Positions 33,250-39,198 of a stretch of DNA of 39,198 nt are shown piece by piece. Made by a program: the position numbers and the translations under genes. Position 1 is the stretch's first letter. Each line of letters begins with the position of its first letter. The notes below the pieces were generated by a model, which saw nothing but the letters and a program-made list of their open reading frames with translations, was not told the DNA's origin and did no database searches. This DNA is from CAZTDD01 sp964612675 (lineage in GTDB: Bacteria; Hinthialibacterota; Hinthialibacteria; Hinthialibacterales; JAKPRU01), in assembly GCA_964612675.1 (NCBI GenBank), contig CAZTDD010000063.1, positions 1-39,198 of the forward strand, given 5' to 3'.

Positions 33250-36200
33250 ATGCGTAGGGTATCCCAAACCACTTTTCTACTTAGTCTTTGTCTAATACTA
33301 CTGGGCGCCGGCCTTGCGGGAGCACAGGACACCGTTTCGCTGAGCTCCTCAGTTACAGAAGTTCAAGCCGGTGAATCACTGCCGATAGACGTCACTCTGT
33401 CCGTATCCGACGGCCAACCCGTGACTGTGTTCGAATTGGACCTGGCGGTTGACGGTACCGTTGAGATACCTGCAGAGAACGCCTTCCTGCCCTCGCAGTC
33501 CCTTACGGCGGCGTCCTCCGGTGCCAGTCCATTTACCGATGTGATGTTGATTGAAGGCGGTGTTCGTCTGAGCGTTGCATTGCTGGGTCAGACCGCCAGT
33601 TTCGATGCTTCGACCTCATCGGTGATTGGAACGATCAACTTGAACCCAACGGGCGACACGGTGACTGTTTCCCCGTCTCGGATCGCGTTCGACTTTGAAA
33701 ACAACAGTCGAGGCGTGGGGCTTGGCACCGGCGTGAGCGCGACAGTGACAACTGGATTGGAATATGATGTCAGCGGCGACGGAGTGGCCGACATTGCCGA
33801 TGTGACAGCTTTGTTCAACGCTCTCAGCGATCCCGCGATCACCCCTGGAGCGGAATGGGATTTCAGCGGGGACGGGATCACGGATATTGCCGACGTCACC
33901 GCGCTGTTCAACTATCTTGGCACAGCGGGTAAGACGTACACGAAACGCGCACTCGTTGCGGCTGCCGATACAGGCTTCCCGATGGGGGCTCGACCGGCTC
34001 AGGCCGGACCGGAGATCTTCTTTAGCGGTGCTACGTCCGGAGAAACCGGCGAAACTGTCACGGTCAATGTGGAAATCAGCGACGGTTCGGGAATTGGCGC
34101 GTTCCAGGCGGACGTGACTTATGACCCGGCTATTCTGACCTTCCAGAGTGGGAATGTCGATCTGATCATGGCGGAAGCCAATTTCCCCAGCCGCAGCATT
34201 AACGTTATCAATCCGGGGCAGATTCGCATTCTCGGTACAGGCCTTGGCTTGTTTACGCTTGCTGCCGGCCCTGGGACCGTGGCGACGATTGATTTTGCGG
34301 TCAACGCAGATGCATCAGGCTCTTCGGCGCTTGCGTTCACCGGCGTGGCTCTGAAAGGTGCCAACGGGATCGACCCCGTAGAAACAACCGCTACAAGCGC
34401 TGAGTTCTCTGTCGGCGGCGCACCGACACCGACACCGGTACCACCAACACCGACAAACACGCCGGTACCACCGACGCCAACGAACACACCGGTACCACCG
34501 ACACCGACACCGGAGTCGCCTACATCTACGCCAACTGCAACCAACACACCGGTACCGCCGACACCAACTCCGGAATCACCAACACCGACACCGGAATCGC
34601 CGACGGCCACACCAACGGCAACGAATACACCGGTACCGCCGACACCGACTCCGGAATCACCAACACCGACACCGGAATCGCCGACGGCTACACCGACCGA
34701 GGTGCCGCCGACACCGACGCCGGAATCGCCAACACCAACACCGGAATCGCCGACGGCCACACCGACGGCAACGAATACACCGGTACCGCCGACACCGACA
34801 CCGGAATCGCCAACACCAACACCGGAGTCGCCGACGGTGACGCCAACGGCTACACCGACCGAGGTGCCTCCGACACCAACATTTACACCGACACCGGAAT
34901 CGCCGACGGCTACCCCGACGCCAATTCCGCCGACACCGACATTCACTCCGATTCCGCCAACGCCGACAGAGACGCCCACACCCGGCGTACCGCTGTTTGT
35001 GCCGTTCTCGACGGAGGGTGTCATCTTGTATTCCGGCTTGACGGTGAACGTTGACTTTACGTATGAGAGTGGCGGCGAGCTAACCATCGTTGTGGGCGAC
35101 TTTGGCGGTGCTTTGGATCCGTCTGCTCGATTAATTCTGCCGGACGGCCGCGAAGTCACCGATGATGACAGCGGCCCAGGAGACGATGCGCAAATCGTCT
35201 TCTCCGACGCGAACCCCGCACCGGCAGGTAAGTATCGTTTGGTCGTCGGTGGACAGAGCGGAACCGCCGGGCAGTTCTCGGTGGTGGCCAATCCGTTCGC
35301 GAAGAAACAGGCCAGCACAAATCTGATCGGTTTCGGTCAGCGAATTCAGGGCAATATCAAGCGATTCAGCGATGTCCATGTGTATCAGTTCTATGCCCGT
35401 GAGGGCGACTACATTGACGTTGTGTTGACCGATATGGGCAGTGCGCTGGATCCGTTCCTGACTTTGACCGGACCGCAAGGATTCCTGCCAATGACGGACG
35501 ACGACAGCGGCCCGATGGACGACGCGAACATCGTGGTCGGCCCTGCACCGGTTGAAGGTACCTATACGATCGGCGTTAGTGCTTCTCCCGGCACGATGGG
35601 CGTTGGGCAGTACGCGCTCGTTCTGGCATCGGATGCAGTTAACGACCGTGGACCGATCACGCCGGGTGAGACCGTCAGCGGCAGCATCAGCCTGGGCGGT
35701 CAGGCGGATCAATACAGCTTCGCCAATGCGGGTGGAGAGACAGTCACATTTGTTCTCGATGACTTCGATCCGTTCCTCGGCGGAGGCGGAACATTGGATC
35801 CGTTCCTCGAACTGTTGAACGCCGAGGGTGAAGTCGTCCAGACCGATGACAATAGCGCTGTCAACGATGACGCGTACATCAGCACAAAGCTGACGGAAGG
35901 CTCGGTTCGAGTAACCGGAGGCCCCGACGTAACCACCGGTCCTTACTCCTTGACTTATACCGTCGGACCTTACACGCCTCCCGAGATCCTTCTCGGCGAA
36001 AACAGGACAATGGTCTTCCGTGACGAGGTCGAACGCTTCAGCTTCACAGCCGCTGCCGGCCAGAAGGTCATTATCACCGTCTCGGATGCCGGTGGTCCGC
36101 TGGATCCAGCGGTACGGTTGATCGGACCGGACGGAAACGTGGTGGCCGAGAGTCTTAATGCCTTTGCTGCTCCGGAGGACGATGCCCAGATTCGTCTGAT

Positions 36201-36318
36201 GAATCCTCCAAACGTATTGCCTGCTTCCGGTGTGTACACGATCGAGGTGTACGGGGAGCCGGCACAAAGTGGCAGGGGAACGGCCGGAAGAGCATTTATC
36301 ACCTTCCAGCTGTTATAG
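33250..36318 (+). CDS. Large secreted protein: cohesin-like, dockerin, cohesin-like, TP-rich linker, four PPC-like repeats
   Basis: 1022 residues; GGAGG 6 nt before the ATG. A signal peptide ends near residue 25 (GLAGA-QDT). Residues about 28-165 are a cohesin-like sandwich. Residues 170-225 are a dockerin with two near-identical calcium loops (DVSGDGVADIADVTALFNAL and DFSGDGITDIADVTALFNYL). Residues about 255-388 are a second cohesin-like domain (GETVTVNVEISDGSGIGAFQADVTYDPAIL). Residues 391-578 are a TPTPESPT / NTPVPPTP low-complexity linker. Residues 579-1022 hold four PPC-like sandwiches, each with an LDP(F/S/A)xxLxxPxG and DDDSGPxDDA-type acidic turn. The order suggests a surface or extracellular scaffold that could self-associate through calcium. 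No catalytic domain. It has its own promoter and terminator. Confidence 0.85.
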   Translation: MRRVSQTTFLLSLCLILLGAGLAGAQDTVSLSSSVTEVQAGESLPIDVTLSVSDGQPVTVFELDLAVDGTVEIPAENAFLPSQSLTAASSGASPFTDVMLIEGGVRLSVALLGQTASFDASTSSVIGTINLNPTGDTVTVSPSRIAFDFENNSRGVGLGTGVSATVTTGLEYDVSGDGVADIADVTALFNALSDPAITPGAEWDFSGDGITDIADVTALFNYLGTAGKTYTKRALVAAADTGFPMGARPAQAGPEIFFSGATSGETGETVTVNVEISDGSGIGAFQADVTYDPAILTFQSGNVDLIMAEANFPSRSINVINPGQIRILGTGLGLFTLAAGPGTVATIDFAVNADASGSSALAFTGVALKGANGIDPVETTATSAEFSVGGAPTPTPVPPTPTNTPVPPTPTNTPVPPTPTPESPTSTPTATNTPVPPTPTPESPTPTPESPTATPTATNTPVPPTPTPESPTPTPESPTATPTEVPPTPTPESPTPTPESPTATPTATNTPVPPTPTPESPTPTPESPTVTPTATPTEVPPTPTFTPTPESPTATPTPIPPTPTFTPIPPTPTETPTPGVPLFVPFSTEGVILYSGLTVNVDFTYESGGELTIVVGDFGGALDPSARLILPDGREVTDDDSGPGDDAQIVFSDANPAPAGKYRLVVGGQSGTAGQFSVVANPFAKKQASTNLIGFGQRIQGNIKRFSDVHVYQFYAREGDYIDVVLTDMGSALDPFLTLTGPQGFLPMTDDDSGPMDDANIVVGPAPVEGTYTIGVSASPGTMGVGQYALVLASDAVNDRGPITPGETVSGSISLGGQADQYSFANAGGETVTFVLDDFDPFLGGGGTLDPFLELLNAEGEVVQTDDNSAVNDDAYISTKLTEGSVRVTGGPDVTTGPYSLTYTVGPYTPPEILLGENRTMVFRDEVERFSFTAAAGQKVIITVSDAGGPLDPAVRLIGPDGNVVAESLNAFAAPEDDAQIRLMNPPNVLPASGVYTIEVYGEPAQSGRGTAGRAFITFQLL
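34421..34983 (+). repeat. Tandem DNA repeats coding the Thr/Pro linker
   Basis: About 560 bp of nested short repeats built from ACACCG, CCGGAATCGCC and GGTACCGCC words, with a larger unit of about 81 bp (the TATNTPVPPTPTPESPTPTP period) recurring from about 34530 on. Synonymous differences mark the copies. Such arrays change length by slippage. Confidence 0.85.
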
Positions 36319-36342
36319 TCCGACGTTTCATAGCAACGAGAC

Positions 36343-36382
36343 AGACGGCGGAATCGGGAATCCCGACTCCGCCGTCTTTGTT
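36343..36382 (+). terminator. Rho-independent terminator of the cohesin/dockerin gene
   Basis: AGACGGCGGAATCGGG pairs with CCCGACTCCGCCGTCT through one mismatch, 25 bp after the stop, followed by TTTGTTATCC. A strong GC stem with a short T-rich tail. Confidence 0.75.
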
Positions 36383-36842
36383 ATCCGACCCTTTCCTTCC
36401 GTCTCCCAGGAACGCTATCTTCCCATCCCCGAGCCCGGATTACTCGGTCGCCCGGCGGTCGGACCTTCCCGAAACATCCCCCAGATCCCCCAACGGTCCC
36501 CAAGATTCGCCTTCACGAAATCTGTTTTCATAAGTTCTGTTAAATGAAACTATTACAAAGGATATGAGTCGGAAGACAGGTTATCCCCTAGTGGATGTTT
36601 AGGGGTTTCTCCTATGCCACGTTCCGAAATCTCCCTGATATCCCGGAAGGAATAACGCGCTATCCTAGTACTGAGAATTATTAGCGGAGAAATTGAATGT
36701 CTTGCATCAAGATAGACGCGATGAGTTCAACAGAAATCAGGATTGGGAGCGTGGACGCCCATTGCGGACAAGTCTCCCTGAAAGGTTACTCAAAAGAGTC
36801 CCTAAGGAAAAGGGAAGATTCGAATAAATGTGATAAACTTGA

Positions 36843-36871
36843 TTGACTTTACTAATTTAGTGAGGTATCAT
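36843..36871 (+). promoter_or_regulatory. Near-consensus sigma-70 promoter of the sigma-factor gene
   Basis: TTGACT (36843-36848), 17-nt spacer, TATCAT (36866-36871); five of six bases match in both boxes. The leader to the ATG at 36925 is about 47 nt and contains AAGGAG. Confidence 0.7.
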
Positions 36872-36924
36872 GACGGTAGTGTCAGCGGTTGAGGCACGAA
36901 CAGGGGTAAAAAGGAGTTATTGGA

Positions 36925-38310
36925 ATGAATCGAAAAGATGGCGACACAGCAACACTGGAAACACCAATGCTCGAAGACTGGGATCCCCAGGCGACGGCGG
37001 TAGAAGAGAAGAAGGAAAGCAACGTGGACTTCGAGAAAGGGTCGATTCTACCGGAAGACGACGAACGATACTCCGCAGGAGAGAGCGGCGCGAAAAGTAC
37101 GACCGTGCGTGCCTATCTCCGTGAAATGGGTCGTCACTCCCTGCTCAAACGAACCGAGGAGATCGAGTTGTCGCAGCAGATCGAACATGGTCGTCAGACC
37201 ATGCTTAAGGGGATTGGCCTGACCCAGCGCGGGAGCCAGGCACTGGCAGACGTGCTTAACCAGGTTCTGAATAGAGAGGTTTCTATGGATCGTGTCATAT
37301 TCTCCGGTCCGGATGGAAACCAGAAGGGTGAAGAGGATGTTTCAAAGCAGTTGAAACGTGCGCGACGCGCCCTCAACAGCCTGGTAAAGAACTCGAGGAA
37401 GGACACGGCCGCTGCACGGCAAAAGAAAGCGGAGCAGGCTTCGAAGATCCTGACCGATCTTCGGTTCGATCCGAATCGTCTTGAAGATATCAGTAAGGAC
37501 ATCCTAAATATCCGGAATGGCAATGGTAAGACGGAGAAGGACCTGAAAAAGGCACAGAAGGTCATTCGAGAAGGATGGGACGAAGTGGAATTGGGCCGGA
37601 CGAGAATGGTCCAAGGTAACCTGCGCCTTGTAATCTCGGTTGCACGTCGTTATCGAAGCCATGGACTGGATATGTCCGACCTGATCCAGGAAGGTAACCT
37701 CGGTTTGCTGAAGGCGGTCGATCGATTCGACCACAGGAAGGGCTGTAAGTTTAGTACGTACGCGGTTTGGTGGATTCGCCAGACGATCCGGCGCGCCATC
37801 ACGGCGCATGTACGACCGGTTCGCTTACCGGCGAACGTTGCGGAACTCGTCACGAAGATGAGGAACACCTGCGATCAGCTCCGGCAGGATCTTCAGCGAG
37901 AGCCGTTCAATGAGGAAATCGCCGACGCGCTGGATATTACGACGGAGCATGTCGAGATGCTTAAGAAAGTTGTCCAGAGCCATGTGTCCATCGATGCGCC
38001 GCTGGGAGAGGATGGCGAGACGGTTGTCGGTCATCTGATTCCGGATGAGAATGCTCCTGCGCCTACCGATGAGGTCACTGCGAAGATGTTGGCCGGGCGG
38101 TTGGACGATATCCTGAAGACCCTACCTGAACGGGAGGAGACGATTCTCCGGTTACGGTACGGAATCGGTGGCAAGCGTGCATGGACATTGGAAGAAGTTG
38201 CCGACCGGTTTGGCGTGACTCGCGAACGAATCCGCCAACTCGAGGTTCGTGCGCTTCGAAAGATGCGTCATCCGCGACGCGCGGTCCATGTCAAATCGTT
38301 TTTGAACTAA
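36925..38310 (+). CDS. rpoD: RNA polymerase primary-type sigma factor
   Basis: 461 residues; AAGGAG about 8 nt before the ATG. Region 1.2 is TTVRAYLREMGRHSLLKRTEEIELSQQIE (about 58-86), a charged non-conserved region spans about 90-225, and regions 2.1-2.4 include NLRLVISVARRYRSHGLDMSDLIQEGNLGLLKAVDRFD and STYAVWWIRQTIRRAI. Region 3 follows with RPVRLPANVAEL, then region 4 with LPEREETILRLRYGI and the helix-turn-helix WTLEEVADRFGVTRERIRQLEVRALRKMRHP. The region 1.2, non-conserved insert and canonical 2.4/4.2 helices indicate the housekeeping RpoD/SigA group. The region 1.1 part is short and acidic. It could instead be a group 2 sigma; no dnaG or rpsU is adjacent to decide. Confidence 0.93.
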   Translation: MNRKDGDTATLETPMLEDWDPQATAVEEKKESNVDFEKGSILPEDDERYSAGESGAKSTTVRAYLREMGRHSLLKRTEEIELSQQIEHGRQTMLKGIGLTQRGSQALADVLNQVLNREVSMDRVIFSGPDGNQKGEEDVSKQLKRARRALNSLVKNSRKDTAAARQKKAEQASKILTDLRFDPNRLEDISKDILNIRNGNGKTEKDLKKAQKVIREGWDEVELGRTRMVQGNLRLVISVARRYRSHGLDMSDLIQEGNLGLLKAVDRFDHRKGCKFSTYAVWWIRQTIRRAITAHVRPVRLPANVAELVTKMRNTCDQLRQDLQREPFNEEIADALDITTEHVEMLKKVVQSHVSIDAPLGEDGETVVGHLIPDENAPAPTDEVTAKMLAGRLDDILKTLPEREETILRLRYGIGGKRAWTLEEVADRFGVTRERIRQLEVRALRKMRHPRRAVHVKSFLN

Positions 38311-38396
38311 TCGTCTTTGAACTCATAAGCGAGGTTTTTTGAATACGAACCAAAACCACACCCCTCATATAGACTCTCTATGAGAATTACATGCAT

Positions 38397-38425
38397 GTCC
38401 GGGATTGCCACCCGGACTTTTTTTT
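38397..38425 (+). terminator. Strong rho-independent terminator after rpoD
   Basis: GTCCGGG (38397-38403) and CCCGGAC (38411-38417) form a perfect 7-bp stem with a 7-nt loop, followed by eight T residues. Confidence 0.92.
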
Positions 38426-38490
38426 GTCCACGCGCCACGAGCTGCGGGAGGAGATTTTGGGGATCGGAGATATTGCGAAAAAAGCGACGC

Positions 38491-38946
38491 TCAATCCCAG
38501 CCCAGCAGATAGCTGAGCTGAAGCCGTGTGTCTTTCAAGCGATTGGCGATTACATAGGCGATCATCTCCATGATCGCGGCCCGCAGCGAGTCATCGGCTG
38601 TCAGGACAGCTCGCAATGGTTCGCGAGGGATTTCGGCGAGCGTAGTCTTTTCTGCAGTGAGACAGGAGGCAGTCAACACATGCGGAGCGACGAGGGCCGA
38701 CCATCCGAAAAAACCGCCCTTTTCCACAAAGTCGACAGCGATTCTTCGATGTCTCGGTAGTTCCATTTCCACCGCGACACGGCCGCTCATCACAATGTAG
38801 AGGGCTTCCGCGGTATCGTTTTGTTTCTGTATGTATTCCGCTTCCTCGAAGGTCCGTTCGTTTGCTATCTCCGCCAGCCTGAAGACCTGCTCATCCGTCA
38901 GTTCTTTGAAGCATTCGAGTTCTCTCATTACCTGCTTGTCTATCAT
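38491..38946 (-). CDS. Stand-alone cyclic-nucleotide-binding-fold protein
   Basis: 151 residues from the ATG at 38946 (AAAGG about 8 nt upstream); the open frame from 39039 runs through a hairpin and is unlikely. The fold is that of CRP-type sensors: ELECFKELTDEQVFRLAEIANERTFEEAEYIQKQNDTAEALYIVMSGRVAVEM. A phosphate-cassette region GGFFGWSALVAPHVLTASCLTAE and a C-terminal helix follow. The glutamate and arginine that hold cAMP in canonical cassettes (FGE... and RxA) are replaced by Trp and Thr, so cAMP/cGMP binding is doubtful. No helix-turn-helix or catalytic domain follows; the protein ends with the domain. A regulatory adaptor or a sensor of another ligand. Confidence 0.88.
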   Translation of the reverse strand: MIDKQVMRELECFKELTDEQVFRLAEIANERTFEEAEYIQKQNDTAEALYIVMSGRVAVEMELPRHRRIAVDFVEKGGFFGWSALVAPHVLTASCLTAEKTTLAEIPREPLRAVLTADDSLRAAIMEMIAYVIANRLKDTRLQLSYLLGWD

Positions 38947-38992
38947 GGTCTGACCTTTCCATCGAATTCGCTTGGTTTTGCAGGTGGTTTTG

Positions 38993-39025
38993 GTGGGGTA
39001 CGCTCCTCTGAAGTGCGTACCCCAC
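38993..39025. repeat. Perfect 11-bp hairpin upstream of the cNMP-fold gene
   Basis: GTGGGGTACGC (38993-39003) and GCGTACCCCAC (39015-39025) around 11 nt. It sits about 47 bp before the minus-strand ATG at 38946, so it would lie in the leader RNA. No T-run follows on either strand. The GGGGTAC arms match those of the hairpin at 24043-24080. Confidence 0.6.
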
Positions 39026-39198
39026 ATATCTGCGGACAAATCGTCGCTAACCCACCCTGGTCGAGATTCACTTTCTTTCTGAAATCACCGGCTTCGACGG
39101 TCCGTTGATCGCGATGACAGCTGCAAGGCGCACGAAAAGAGTATAAGTACTTTCGGACGCTACACTAGCACCGGGACTACGCCGAATCAATCCTAAAC

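Larger units (their letters stand above)
36319..36924. other. Intergenic region before the sigma-factor gene
   Basis: 606 bp with the terminator at 36343-36382 and the promoter at 36843-36871. A small CCCCTA/TAGGGG hairpin lies at 36585-36606. The frame at 36230-36547 begins inside the preceding gene and is not a real gene. Nothing else recognised. Confidence 0.45.

Noticed and set aside
34119..35318. 399-codon minus-strand frame rich in GVGVGG
   Set aside because: It is the antisense of the Thr/Pro repeat; composition follows directly from the repeat and there is no start signal or recognisable domain.
35131..36267. 378-codon minus-strand frame
   Set aside because: Antisense to the PPC-like repeats, which are clear on the plus strand; no domain and unusual composition.

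Overview
The window looks like a chromosomal segment of an uncultured, Gram-negative-type heterotrophic bacterium. The evidence is a TolC-like outer-membrane lipoprotein, a TRAP transporter, a Tat-exported oxidoreductase, type IV/II-type prepilins, and a large secreted protein with dockerin, cohesin-like and threonine/proline-rich modules. No rRNA, tRNA, CRISPR array, transposase or phage gene was seen. Base composition is moderate, slightly above 50 % GC by eye. Prepilins of this style, (TPT)n linkers, cohesin/dockerin-like modules and uronate catabolism recall candidate phyla such as Sumerlaeota, Hydrogenedentota or Poribacteria. That placement is a guess from style, not a phylogenetic result.

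Layout: (1) 72-2392, minus strand: a pentapeptide-repeat/TIR protein and an unrecognised 304-residue partner, with a near-consensus promoter carrying a dyad in its spacer. (2) 2825-4286: a GH130 N-terminal fragment joined to the C-terminal part of a sodium:solute symporter, either a deletion scar or an assembly chimera. (3) 4399-7415: a Tat-exported aldo/keto reductase, a CIA30-like protein with two plausible starts, and a methyltransferase with a C-terminal zinc ribbon. (4) 7767-13606: a tightly overlapping MacAB-TolC-type efflux operon (TolC-like lipoprotein, HlyD/MacA-like adaptor, ABC ATPase, FtsX/MacB-like permease). (5) 13862-21256: a pectin/uronate block: PL10-type pectate lyase, complete DctP-Q-M TRAP transporter, uronate isomerase UxaC and tagaturonate epimerase UxaE. 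(6) 21423-25419: a secreted multidomain protein and two tandem prepilins. (7) 25431-27259: a zinc dehydrogenase and an SDR with four overlapping bases. (8) 27279-32944, minus strand: NAD-dependent sugar epimerase, helicase-associated protein plus XPB-type helicase, and a GT4 glycosyltransferase. (9) 33250-36318: the 1022-residue cohesin/dockerin/PPC-like secreted protein. (10) 36843-38425: a primary-type sigma factor with a near-consensus promoter and a strong terminator. (11) 38491-38946, minus: a stand-alone cyclic-nucleotide-binding-fold protein.

How the genes fit together: the clearest pathway is pectin use. A secreted lyase cuts pectate, a TRAP system imports uronates or short oligomers, UxaC turns galacturonate into tagaturonate, and UxaE epimerises that to fructuronate. 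The downstream SDR or zinc dehydrogenase may supply a reductive step, but this is inferred from position only. The later genes of the route (mannonate dehydratase, KDG kinase and aldolase) are not in the window. The efflux operon is self-contained. The XPB helicase and its partner form a pair known from actinobacteria and other bacteria. The most unusual items are the cohesin-dockerin-cohesin protein, the TIR pair with its dyad-bearing promoter, the broken GH130/symporter locus, and the SDR with Arg in place of the catalytic Lys.
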